A stretch of 64,000 bases of DNA, taken from Tetrastigma voinierianum (lineage: Eukaryota > Streptophyta > Magnoliopsida > Vitales > Vitaceae). Position 1 is the stretch's first letter. Each line of letters opens with the position of its first letter. This document shows positions 10,999 to 21,947 of the stretch, one piece after another. The notes below the pieces were generated by a model. The model was not told where the DNA came from, searched no databases, and was given only the letters and a program-made list of their open reading frames with translations. The translations under genes and the position numbers were made by a program. The DNA lies in assembly GCA_016808115.1 (NCBI GenBank), contig JAEQBH010000651.1:1860001-1924000 (forward strand), read 5' to 3'.

Positions 10999-12723
10999 TG
11001 ATTCGTGCCACAGTAGGCTGAGCTAAAATCAACAAAATTTATATACACCTAAGTTCCTACTACGCGTATCGTCGTAGTCAAGCTACTTTATAAAGGGTCT
11101 GGGTCGAACACCTGTGGATGGGTTTTCATCCTAAAATGGTTTGCATCAGTGCATGAAGGTAAGGCTTTCTATTCAATTCTTAATTGTGTTTCAAAACAAA
11201 TGTGGAATGGTTTGGAACCGAGAATTGTAAAACTCAGCAAAAGGTGAAAAAGTTAACTTTGAAGATTTAGGGGTCACTAACTTGGCAAGGTGGCACTATG
11301 GCCCTAGTTTTATCTCGCTATGACATGCAACCCAGTCCATGGCATAACCTGATCTATATTTAACTAGCAAACCTCACCCATTAGCAACTCCTACTTGAGT
11401 CAATACAGTAGCATGCAAGCAGGCCCTTTAAAACCTCTAACATTAAATTATCATTTCTTGTGAGGCTCGTAAAGACCATCTAAAGAACAAAGGCATCTCT
11501 CACCGTGCACTCGTATCCAAAGCATGGAGAGTATCGCAAAATAATAACAAGAAATGCGAACCCTAATTTGAAAACCCTAACATAAAATATTATCTCGTAG
11601 GTCAGGAAGACCATTTAAAGAATCACAAGATTTCTCTCACCAATATGTATCGATCCTAAAGCATGCAGAGTATTGGTCAAATCAATAACATTCAATGTTA
11701 TGCAACTATGCTTTGAGAATACAGGGCCATAACACACTACCCGTGAGCTTTAGTACAAGAGGACAACATGCATATGCCCCACCACCAAGCTAGCTTCCCT
11801 TCCTCTTCAAAAGCAAAGGAGGCTTAGCCAAGCATCTCTTGAGTTGTCATCCTCAAGAGGGGTGTTTGGCAGCCGAGAAAGTAAGGGAAAGAAGAGAGAG
11901 AAGAGAGAAAAGAAATAAAAGCAAAACCTAAAATAAAAGACTTTATGTACAAAAATAAAAACTTACAAAATTATTCTCTCCCCAATTGTTGCTTAGGGTT
12001 ACAAAACAAGAGGGGCTTTATAGATAAATACCCTAATACATTAAAATAATACCAAAACCTATCAATCTAGCTAAGTTAAAGGACAATAGAGTAATACACC
12101 AAGTCAGAGCCTGGGCTTGGCATTAATTACAAACATGACGAGGCATCAATTTTCGCTAGGGTCGCAAAATTTCGCTAACTAGCAAAACACTGTGCTCCAT
12201 TGAAAACATGAAATTCGCTTATACGGCACTCGCTTAGCAAGAAAATTTCGCCAAGCCACTTCTAAATTTTACGAGTAGCGAATCAAAGATTTACAAGAGG
12301 TGCCCAGCTAAATTGACGGGTCTAGTTTAATTCTTGTGTTTTCAGCTAAGGTTGCGAAATTCTCGCATCTTAGCTTAAAATTTTCGCAAGCTTAGCGAAA
12401 ATCTCGCTTTATTAATCCTTCACTTCTTTCATCCCAGCTTCAATCGCATCCAATTTTCTTCACTTTGCCTTGGTTTTCTCATTGATTCGGGCTGGGTTGA
12501 CATCGAGACTTTAATTCCAACTTCATGATTCATCCATTGAGATTGAACCCCAAGAGTGCACAAATACCTACAAAAACAACTAAAATACCCTTTAAACTAA
12601 GATAAGTGCTACTAAGAAGACTTGAAATACTTCAATTGGCATAAATGACATGATTAAGGCGCAAAAAGCACTCAAACCTATCTATCATGTGGTTCAAAAA
12701 TTAAAGACTGGGGGCACTAATCA
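10999..12723 (-). repeat. R4 3' LTR
   Basis: 1725 bp, minus orientation: it begins TGATTAGTGCC at 12723 and ends CACGAATCA at 10999. It is the 3' copy because a purine tract abuts it at 12724. TTCGC/GCGAA palindromes cluster at 12150-12410. A TATA-like GGGCTTTATAGATAAATACC lies near 12011-12031. It differs from the right LTR mainly by small indels. Confidence 0.85.
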
Positions 12724-12735
12724 CACCCCCAACCG
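12724..12735 (-). other. R4 polypurine tract
   Basis: On the minus strand GGTTGGGGGTG precedes the LTR start TGATTAGTGCC. R5 has GGTTGGAGGGAG at the same place. Confidence 0.8.
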
Positions 12736-13975
12736 AAACGTTGCTAAATTCCCTAAAGAATGCGTAACTAAAAGGAGATGCATGTGGTGATTTTCAAAAA
12801 GGTTATGATTCAAAAAGGTATATGTATATATAAACATTGCTTTTAAAATGAAAAATTGAAATCAAGTTTGAACACCAATATGAAAGAACTAAATCCATAC
12901 AAGAACAATTTCAGTCAAATTGGTCTTACGATTCTCACTCTTGAATTTCCACCTAAGTCTAATGGTTCTTTTTGTAACCAGATTAAGCCAATAAATTGCA
13001 AAATTTGTTCTCTCCCCCCAACCTAGCACTGACATGGCCTTAAGCTGTTGAACAACCTAGATAGGGCTAGTTACACTTTTCTTTCTTTTTCAATTATAAT
13101 GTAGGATGCAATGCCTAAAATTCGACTTCACCAAAGTCCGGTGGTAACTGGGTCCAATCGAATGACTTCAACCATTCAAGGTTTGGGGCATCAAGCCAAA
13201 AGGATCAATGACCACTAACCTAAAGGCTTCACCCTGACTCAAATGACTTCAGAATCAAGCACCTACACCGCAAACTCTACCTATCCACCCATGTAAATCA
13301 ACACAAAATCCAATATCATCCATCCACCACATGCTTAGGGCATCTGTTTTTAAAGGTTTTCGCCATACACCCCAGACCGCCGGCCAAGGCAAAACTTCAT
13401 GACTTTTATTTTTTCTTCTTTTCTTTTTCTTTTCTTGTTGCTTTTCTTTTCTTTTTCCTTTTGGAAGACAACATTGGTCTTCAACCGTGGTACACAAACT
13501 TATCCTAGGGTTGCCAACATACCTAAGGCCGGCTATGTTGCAAAGCGAAAGGAGGTATACAAATTCACAACCTATTGAAACAATCTGGAGTGCAGTGTGT
13601 GAATTAGCATAAGGGAGAAATTTTCAAGTTGAGCATGCTGGAACTTCAACTGACCATAAACTGTTTCAAGCATGGAATTTGTCCTAGATATAAGTGACAA
13701 ACAGTGATTCAATTTTCCAACACAAAGCAATTCAATTGTCCAATTGTAGCAATTCAATTGTTCAATTGAAAAGAAAAACATTTACACAAGGTGAAGGCAC
13801 AAAACATGATATGCAAAAAGTCTGTGATATATACAATCGAATTAGCTTTTGATATAGCCAAAATGGCTAGTATATGCATACAAAGCTAAACACAAAATAT
13901 CACCGCCTACGCGGCTAATACATAAATCCTAAACAAAATTAGTAGCAAACTTGATAAAGCCGTAACTAAACAAAA
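12736..13975 (-). other. R4 3' non-coding region with second purine tract
   Basis: No gene. A second purine tract, GCTAGGTTGGGGGGAGAGAA on the minus strand, lies at 13008-13027, about 280 bp before the LTR. The segment with CTTTTTGAAAATC-type and TTTCGCCATAC blocks (13340-13400) is shared with R5 (27110-27170) and R7 (37955-38010), so the non-coding tail is conserved across the group. Confidence 0.65.
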
Positions 13976-15950
13976 TCATAAAAGAAATCCTAACCACCCC
14001 ACCGATGTGCGGTGGTGGGTCCGAAATCGGCTGGCCGCCGCAGCCTTAACATCCAAAGAAGCTACATCGCTGGTGGGCCTTCTCCTCGGGTGATCACGAG
14101 GAAGACCCAGACGGGTTTCGCGGCACCGAAGCCGAAGATAGAATGGCATCGGGCCAACTCGATCCCGCGCTGTAGCCGCAAGGAGCAGATAGCATCCATC
14201 ACACCACCCATTCCCTCTCTCGAGCCGGTGGTGTATCCGGTGAATGATGTGCTGAATAGGAAGGCCCGGAGCATCTGTCAGTAATCGTTGACGTAGTAAG
14301 GAGGAGATGGAGGCGAACGACTGGAACCTAGAGTCCTCCGCACTTCGCCCGTAAGGCATATCATCCGTGGTGGTCCTCACCTCTCGAATCTCGCAGACCT
14401 CCTCCCGGTCTCGTGGATCGTATGCAAAGAGATCTGCATAGTCATCACCCGCCCACGACATGACCAAGGGCACTGACCATCTCTAAATTGGCCTCCGGGG
14501 AACTTGGGATGCTCCTGAGAACATAACATAGAGTCGCGGCATAAGTAACGGAATACCGTCGTGCTGTCCTTCCGATGACCTTCCTCGAATCGCAATGTAG
14601 AGGCTATCACCAGCCCGGGGGAGGGGCTGAACCAAAATCCTCGAGACTGGGCAGCGCCCAGATTTGCCCTCCGCACATAATGCTGCGCAGGAATAGGCCT
14701 CATACGGAATAGGTCAATCAGCAAAGATCTCGAGGCGAGTCGCCTCCCGTAATAACACCGACCAGCAAGCAAACCGGCCGCGTTCTGACCATCTCCTCGC
14801 GAGGCTGGGGCCCAATCTCCGTATCCCTCTAAATTGCTGGCAGATGCAGCCCAAAGCTGCTGAAATGTCGGATGCTCTTGAGTACACCGAAGGCCATCGA
14901 TACCGAATCAAGCTCATGTGGACTGGCTCTCCTCCCGATCTCATGGAGTGGTAGAACTGTAAATAATTCACTCTCGATAATAACGCGGGGAGTCATAAAG
15001 GTGTGGAGTGAATACTCCTCGATCAATCGCATAGACCCAGATCTGTGGTCGCCAATAGGGAACGCCGTGAGTACGACTGATTAAACTCTCTCACGGTGAG
15101 TCGCACACTCTGAATGGGGTTCCCTACTAGTCGCTGGTCAATCCTCGAGGCGTGCGACAATCTGGTGATGAAGTCGCCTGACTACCGACGCGATCGGGTG
15201 ACGGCTGCGCCGAGAGGATGATGACTTCGGGCCCGATGTGCGGGCCCGTCGAGGGCCGGCCCAACTCTCCTCCGTGGCACAGTGATGGGGGCACCCGGAT
15301 CCCATCCAGAATCGACAACGCTTCGAATCCCATGCCCTCCGACACCGACTCCTGGGATCGCGATGGCATCGAGTCGATTCCAGAGTCGGGCCACTCTCTC
15401 GCGGACAATCTCACCGCGGCCGAAGACGGGACCCACCCCGAGTATGAACCATATTGATATCGAAATAAAGTACTGGAAAAAGGCTCGACTCACTGGAAAT
15501 ATAGCTGAGGCTCTGTAGTACTGATCCGAAGCTCTCTGTAAGCTACTGAATCCCTCTGAAGCAAGTTAACGAACCAGGGCTCACTGGATATAGCTAAAAT
15601 CGGCCCTGAACTAACCAAACAAGGCTCGATAACTGATCACCTGCTGGGACAGGGCACCAAGAAGTTGAACGAGGGCAATGTATCCCGGGCAAAGGAAGGC
15701 TCAGCCGGGGCAAAGGAATCGGGCTCGTGGCGCCGCTGCGGGCGGAGGCTCACTCAAGGCTCTACGTACTGCGCGCGGCGTGACCGAGGATGGCTATACT
15801 AGAAACTCACAAAGCAGAGCTGGGTGTGGCTCGGGCGTAAATGCGCAGTAAGTGTGGGCTGGCAAGCCAGTCTCTCACGGGACACGAACTCGGGCAAGAA
15901 GCTCGGGAAAGTGTGGTCGGGCGGCAAAGAAGGCTTACAAAGCGCGCGTA
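13976..15950 (-). pseudogene. R4 accessory ORF, GC-rich, frame-broken
   Basis: The reading frame is scattered over several minus-strand segments (13976-14473, 14377-14772, 14714-14971, 14829-15032, 15182-15493). In order they show HTFMTPRVIIESELF, LPLHEIGRR, then a long arginine-rich tail. The FMTPR start matches DPFMTPRRFFYPRV in R5, placing both in one family. The protein family is known to me only as hypothetical retroelement-linked plant proteins, possibly related to the putative plant transposon protein domain (Pfam Transposase_32). It has no RT or integrase motif, no clear envelope features, and GC content visibly higher than the flanks. The frame changes are mostly single-base indels and may be sequencing errors. 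Confidence 0.65.
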
Positions 15951-16026
15951 TGAGGGAGGTAAACCGAAGATGCAGGCTTCGCCGGGAGGGGAAGGAATGA
16001 AGCGGCATTTGACACCCCTTCCCTCG

Positions 16027-16036
16027 CTTATATAAG
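16027..16036 (-). promoter_or_regulatory. R4 internal TATA-like box before the accessory ORF
   Basis: CTTATATAAG lies upstream of the GC-rich ORF, inside the element and far from the LTR. R7 has CCTTATATAAGG and R5 has CTTTATAAATAG in the same place. It suggests that the accessory ORF has its own transcript. The motif is palindromic, so direction is inferred from the ORF. Confidence 0.55.
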
Positions 16037-16059
16037 ACCGTTTGCGGGCGTACCAATAC

Positions 16060-16683
16060 TCGCCAAATTTTCGCTATACTTAGCGAATTTGGCCTACTGG
16101 ACTTCCTGAAATCATGAAAATTTTAAATTAATTAATAAAATTATATGAAATAAAAATTATTGTTGAAAATTTACTATATGGATGCTAATATTAAAATTCA
16201 ATATAAAGTACTATAATATATAAACTAAGCTACTAAATGAAAAACCTAAGTTAAAATTTTCGAAACTAACTAAACTAACAAATTAATTAACTTAAAACAG
16301 AATAATGTGTGGAACTCCAAATTCGGCTTCTTTAAACACTGAACCCGCCCACTCGAATTACTCAAGTGGTCAAGGAGAATGATTCTCAACCCATGCATTA
16401 GCTGTCGGGCTCCATGGTTTTCGGGTGACCAATTGTTGATGTGGTCCTCGCGATGGCTTTGAATTGATCAATTGACTTGCGCTGGTGCTGTTGGCAAGAC
16501 TAAAATTTCTTCATTTTCAATGATCACTCTTCGACTTCGGGTACTTTGTTTTCTCCTACACACTGATCAATTGAAACAACTTCATCAGAAATTTGATTTT
16601 CGGGGCCGCAAGAACTCATGTTTGCTGTTCAAATGAAAGATGTTCAACTCCATGGTCATGTTACCAAAGGTTAATTGCATGAC
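16060..16683 (-). other. R4 spacer between protease and accessory ORF promoter
   Basis: AT-rich, with stops in all frames. This is where autonomous relatives carry about 3 kb of RT, RNase H and integrase; none of their motifs is present. The residue CNNKLPE at 16684-16710 is the end of the protease frame. Confidence 0.6.
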
Positions 16684-17294
16684 TCATTCCGGCAATTTAT
16701 TATTGCATCGGGCAAAGGGTCGAAATGGTCTTCCAAGATGATCGGGTACATGATTGGGTTCACTAGCAATTGGTTCAGTGTCAAGTACCACAAAATCTAT
16801 TGGGTAGTAGAATTTGTCTATTTTTACTAAGACATCCTCAACTATCCCCTTAGGGATTTTCACTGATCTATCGGCCAATGATAGTGTGATGTTGGTAGGT
16901 TTAAGTTCACCTAAACTCTACCGCTGTATTCTCGAATACTAAGACAGTCTTCACACCGCCCTAAATCAAGCAAGCGACTTTCTATGCAATTCCCATCAAT
17001 ATTGACTGAAATTGTGGGAGATCCAGGATCTTTGTATTTGATAGGGTATTTGCTTTGGATTATGGCATTGATATGTTCAGTGAGAAATGCTTTCTTCTCA
17101 ATGCCTAATCCCTTTTTGATTGTGCAAAGATCTTTCAAAAATTTTGCATAAGCAGGCACTTGTTTGATTATGTCTAATAAAGGTATGTTAACCTTCACTT
17201 GCCTTAAAACCTCAAGAATGCCTGCTTGTTGAGTTGCCTTCTTCTTTCCTCTAAGTGCTTGTGGAAATGGAGGTGGTATACAAGATTTCATCAA
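16684..17294 (-). pseudogene. R4 gag-protease linker and protease
   Basis: The first segment (17294 to 16911) carries the linker FPQALRGKKKATQQAGILEV, VKVNIPLLDIIKQVPAYAKF and KDPGSPTISVNIDGN, then the protease active site region LLDLG. The second (16878 to 16684) continues ADRSVKIPKGIVEDVLVKID, FVVLDTEPIASEPNHVP and LGRPF. These are the plant Athila/Tat aspartic protease motifs, with DLGA in place of the usual DTGA/DSGA. One frameshift after LLDLG separates the two. It would cut the Gag polyprotein. Confidence 0.8.
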
Positions 17295-17299
17295 TCCTC

Positions 17300-18801
17300 C
17301 TCTAGGAGAATATGCTCAGATTGCAATTCTTCTCCCTGCCCGGATTCTTCACTGTGCTTCTGCATAGGTTGATCAACCCTTTCCACTTATAAGGGTTATT
17401 ATGGCCTTAACCTCATCCATTCCTCGAATTGTCGGATGATCTCTACCTCATGAATCCCTTTAGATTTGGAAGTGTTTGATGGAAACCTCCCTCTCTCTTA
17501 ATTCTCAAGCAACTTTATTGATTCAAGGATTGAATACTGTAGGTTATCAATTTTCTGGTCTCATTGCTCAAGCCCATCTATTCTCTTATTCAAGCAGCTT
17601 CTACAAGATCACCTGCAGCGCCAGACATTGATTCCTTTTTGTTCCTCAACAAAGTTGCCCACCACCTTACTCAAATTTACTACGGCTTGTTCTAATCGGA
17701 GAAGAGGATGGTTGTCAGGATCAGAGGGGGAACCAACCGAGGTTTGCACTGGGGTACATAAGCAGGGGGTCAGGGTCTCCATGCAAGGTTAGTGATTCCT
17801 CCAATTGGAATCAGAGGTATTACCATATGAGCATTGGATTGTTGTGGCTTGTATTGTCCTACAAAGGTTTGCACATTCGACATCAAATCCTTCACGCAGG
17901 CCATAGGATACGGTTCTACTGGTGCAATGTGGATTGGAAATCGTGCAAGGATTGGATCGCGGCAGATTTTCAGTCACCGTGATGCACCTCTCGAGCCGTT
18001 TTTGCTTTCAAGCTCCACTCTCCTTGCTAGGGCTGAAATCCTAGCTCATCTCTATTTCCTTCCGCAAAGGCATACATCCCACCCTTAGTTGATCGGTGGT
18101 TTCATCCTATCCATTTCTCTAGGTTAGGCTCATCCCAACCCTTAGAAGTTTCAGCCACGTAATTTAAAAAATCCATGGCTTCATCAGGATGCTTACTTAG
18201 AAAGTCTCCCCCACACATAGTTTCCAAAAGTTGCCTCATGGCAGGAGACATACCACCATAGAAGTGGTTCACCAACATCCATGTATCAAAACCCATGGTG
18301 GGACATGCACTCGATGGTTTCCATAAATCTCTCCCAACACTCGTAAAATCTCTCACCATCCCGGGAGCGCAGGGCCAAGGTAAATTTGTCTTTTTCAAAT
18401 TATTGGTCGCATAGCACCGAAGAACTTCTTCAAATTTCGTCGCAGCCGTACCCCCAATTTCTAATGGTTCTAGGCCCCAATGAGTCGGTTTACCTGGGCT
18501 CATCCTCTTAGAGTCAATGGAAATGCCTTTAGCTTCAGCAAATCCATGTCCATCATACCTTCCTTTAAAAGCGTAGCGCACTCCTCAAAATCCCTAATAG
18601 AGTGTATGGATTTTCATTTTCCATACCATGATATGGGGAGTAGAGGTACCAAATAGCGCCTCACTCGCTACTTCTTCTCGGGCCAGAGGAATGATGTGAC
18701 GGGGCACTCAACTCTGGGAGGGTGATGATCCTCGCGGCCTGCTGTGCATCTGGATTCAGCGGTTCCCGCTGGCTCATTTGTTCCTCGTGCATGGGATCCA
18801 T
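17300..18801 (-). pseudogene. R4 gag, broken
   Basis: The start is taken as MDPMHEEQMSQREPLNPDAQ at 18801 on the minus strand, in line with MDPLRSRE in R7 and ATGGAACC in R5. The capsid core lies at 18581-18102: KGISIDSKRM, FDTWMLVNHFYGGMSPAMRQ, LLETMCGGDFLSKHPDEAM, NYVAETSKGWDEPN. The C-terminal coiled-coil linker (17560-17720) matches the same part of R5. No zinc knuckle is seen. The frame changes at least four times, mainly by indels. Confidence 0.8.
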
Positions 18802-19155
18802 GGTATCGCGATGTACACCGACTTCACCGGCCAGGTCAAGCCGTACTAATCCTATGGCACATACCTGATGTGTCTCTATCCCACTGTTGCATACATAGTT
18901 GTTACACAATTATAGAGACAACAAAGAGCAACAAACAACTTGCAAAAAAGATTAAAATTAACTAACAACAATAAAACCGATCAAATGAAAAACTCGAAAT
19001 CGAATCAGTAACCCAACAAAGCAGGAAGCGATCGCGCATTGCTAAAAATCGGCAGCTCCCGCAGAATCGGGAGTCGCAAAAGAGGTGTGTTGTTATCTTC
19101 ACTGCGGATGTGGATCACAAGTACTCTTCAACTTACCATTTTTAGCTTGGCACCA

Positions 19156-19172
19156 TCACGCAATCCGCGCCA
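19156..19172 (-). other. R4 primer binding site
   Basis: On the minus strand TGGCGCGGATTGCGTGA lies three bases after the LTR end. It is a noisy version of the tRNA-Asp complement. The following GGTGCCAA is shared with R7. Confidence 0.6.
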
Positions 19173-19175
19173 TTT

Positions 19176-20886
19176 TGATTCGTACACAAAGAGGGTCGAG
19201 CTAAAATCAACAAAATTTATATACACTTGTTCTCCTACTAACGCGTAGTCAAGCTACCGCAAAGATAAAGGGTTCAGGCCGAACACGGATGGGTTTTCAT
19301 CCCAAAAAATGGTTGCATCAGTGCATGAAGGTAAGGCTTTCTATTCGACTTTTAATTGTGTTTCAAAAACAAAGGGGAATGGTTTGAAACCGAGAATTGT
19401 AAAAATCAAAGTAAAAAGGTGAAAAAGTTAACCCTCAAGATTTAGTCACTAACTCGCAAGTCAGTAGCAAACAAGGTCCCTGTTTTATCCTCGCTATGAC
19501 ATGCAACCTATAGTCCACGGCATAACCGATCTATATTTAACTTAGCAAACCTCACTCCATGAAGCAACTCCTATTCGAGTCAATACAGTAGCATGCGCTT
19601 ACGGGCCCTTTTAAACCCTAACATTAAATTATCATTTTGTAGGCTCAGAAGACCATCTAAAGAACAACAAGGCATCTCTTTAATTCGTGCACTCGATCCT
19701 AAAGCACGGAGAGATTGGCCAAAATAATAACAAGAAATGCTATTTAACCCTAATTTGAAACCCTAACATGAAAATATTATCTCGCAGGCTCGTAAAGACC
19801 ATCTAAAGAATCGCGCATTTCTCCTCATCGAATATGTACTGATCCTAAAGCAATGAGAGTATCGCCAAATCAATAATATCCAATGTTATGCAAACCATGT
19901 TTTGAGAATATATGGCCATAAATACACTAATTGTAGCTTTTAGTACAAGAGGACAACATGCATATGCCCACCACCAAGCTAGCTTCCTTCCTCAAAGAAA
20001 GGAGGCTTGGGCCAAGCATCTCTCGAGTCATCCCCAAGAGGTGGGGTGTCTGGGTGCCCGAGGAAAGCAAGCAAAGAAAGAGAGAGAAGAGAGAAAAGAA
20101 ATAAAAGCAAAACCTAAAATAAAAGACTTTATGTACAAAAATAAAAACTTACAAAATTATTCTCTCCCCAATTGTTGCTTAGGGTTACAAAACAAGAGGG
20201 GTTTATATAGGCCACCTCAATACATGAAAATACCAAAAACCCATCAACTCGCTAAGTTAAAGGACACAGAGCACACACCGTGTGGGTTGGTTTGGCATTA
20301 ATTACAAAACATGATCGAGGCATCAATTTTCGCTAGGGTCGCAAAATTTCGCTTAACTAGCAAAATTACTGTGTCTAATAAAACATGAAATTTCGCTAAG
20401 GATGGCCAATTTCGCTAAGCTAGCGAAATTCTTGTGAGTAGCGAAATCAGTTATTTTCGCTAAGAGTGGTGCCTAGCGAAATTGGGATGGGTCTAGCGAA
20501 ATTTGGTGTTTTCGCTAAGGTTGCGAAATTTTCGCAATCTTAGCGAAAATTTTCGCAAGCTTAGCGAAAATTCCAGCTTTGTTAATCCTTCACTTCTTTT
20601 CATCCTGCCTTCAACTGCATCCAATTTTCTTCACTTCTCGTTTCGTTTTCATTTATTCTGGTCAGTTTGATCGAGACTTGAATCTAACCCCATGATTCAT
20701 CCTTGTATTGAGGATCAACTCAAGAGTGCACAAATACCTAAGAAACAACCAAAATACCCTAAACGCATAAGTGCTACTAAGAAGACTCAACACTCAATCG
20801 GGTATAATGACACATGATTAGTGCACAAAAGCACTCAAAACCTATCTAATACAGGGTTCAAAATAGCACTTTTTGGGCACTAATCA
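19176..20886 (-). repeat. R4 5' LTR
   Basis: 1711 bp, running from TGATTAGTGCCC at 20886 to CGAATCA at 19176 on the minus strand. Palindromes of the TTCGCTAGCGAA type are dense at 20325-20575. The LTR TATA box is probably TATATAAACCCC on the minus strand near 20200-20212. The ORF 19912-20301 lies antisense in this LTR and is not a gene. Confidence 0.85.
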
Positions 20887-20891
20887 AATTC
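20887..20891. repeat. R4 target site duplication, right copy
   Basis: AATTC directly after the LTR end CACTAATCA. Removing R4 and one copy restores the continuous R3 integrase motif. Confidence 0.9.
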
Positions 20892-21165
20892 CAAGCACAA
20901 GCTGTTTCCAGGAAAACTGCAGTTAAGGATGGAGTAGTCCTTACACGGTAGTAGCATGTACACCCTTTGGAGCAGTTACACTAAAAACTGATTCTGGAAG
21001 TGAGTTTAAAGTGAATGGTCAGATATTGAAGCATTATATTGGAGGGAACATAAATGAAGATTAGTTCTAGATTTTGAAGAGAGAAGAATTTTGCTAAAAT
21101 GAAAACATTTTGTAGCAAACGTCTAGCTAAAGACATTAAACTGAACAGCTTCTTGGGAGGCAACC
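20892..21165 (+). pseudogene. R3 integrase C-terminal fragment beyond R4
   Basis: Directly after the right AATTC duplication the sequence reads KHKLFPGKLQ. It continues the VLLYN motif that ends just before R4 at 10981-10998. Together they match the usual pol C-terminus VLLFNSRLKLFPGKLRS. This continuity across R4 shows that R4 is an insertion in the pol gene. The frame is lost again within about 40 codons. Confidence 0.8.
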
Positions 21166-21947
21166 CAAGCAACTTTTAATTCTCATAGTTAACTTGATTT
21201 TGTTTTAGAAGTTTAGTTTTAATTTTGTTTGAAAGTTTATTTTGTGATTTTGATAAATCTTCAGGACAATGAAGCTATATTAGAGATGGATTTTATTTGG
21301 AAGCAGTCCTTCTTAGACTCATCATGCAAAAAGTGCTACAAGGGGAAGTTTTTCTTTTTCCCTAACTGATCTTTAATGATAATGCATAGTTGAAGTTTAG
21401 GGGAATATATATTTTTTATAGAGCAGAAAATGAATAATAGCTTTGTTGTGCTTATTCATTGATTACCTTGATGATAATCATGTTGAAGTATATTGAGTGA
21501 AGAAATGAGATGTGTTGACTTGAATTGAGGTTCTTTGATGTTAGATGTGGCTTCACAAGTATGATTTGAGTGGTATGAATGTACTACATGTTGTTATGTG
21601 TTTTAATTGGTTGAAAAATGTTAATTGTGCAAATTTGATGAAAAGTCATTGGATTGTCACGACAGGCTTTCTTTTGTCGTGACATTATTTCTACTCTGTG
21701 CGGCATTGTTTATTTTTGTCACGGCAAAGAGTGTCGCAGCATCAGAGAGAACGAGGCAGTACTTTTGTATGCCATCTTGAAGGGATAGAAATTCAGTGTA
21801 GGGAAAATAATAGCAAACTCAATTTTGAGTTACTACGGAGGATTAGTACTCCATCCAACACTAATCACAAGACTGTGCATCTTAGGAGGTGTGGAAGGAG
21901 ATTGGGAAGAAGAAGAAACATGTCCTAACGTTTCTCCTCTGACATTG
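21166..21947 (+). other. R3 spacer between pol and the coiled-coil ORF
   Basis: AT-rich sequence with no recognised domain. A short TGTCGTGACA-like patch near 21655-21740 (GTCACGACAGG, TGTCGTGACATT) echoes the palindrome cluster of the R3 LTR. No promoter could be assigned with confidence. Confidence 0.45.

Larger units (their letters stand above)
10999..20886 (-). mobile_element. R4: non-autonomous gag-protease LTR element with accessory ORF
   Basis: Two LTRs with TG...CA ends (10999-12723 and 19176-20886) are flanked by exact AATTC duplications at 10994-10998 and 20887-20891. On the minus strand the order is 5' LTR, primer site, gag, protease, AT-rich spacer, TATA box, GC-rich accessory ORF, non-coding tail with two purine tracts, 3' LTR. 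The whole 6.4-kb internal region lacks any RT, RNase H or integrase motif. It has the same plan as R5 and R7. The intact ends and duplication argue for a young insertion; the many indels look like sequence error. Confidence 0.85.

Noticed and set aside
13976..15500. Several long overlapping ORFs on both strands, looking like host genes
   Set aside because: They lie between the protease and 3' LTR of R4, match the accessory ORF position in R5 and R7, and the plus-strand ones are shadows caused by high GC content.
19912..20301. 129-residue ORF in the right R4 LTR
   Set aside because: It lies antisense inside an LTR and is not kept open in the left LTR, R7 or R8.
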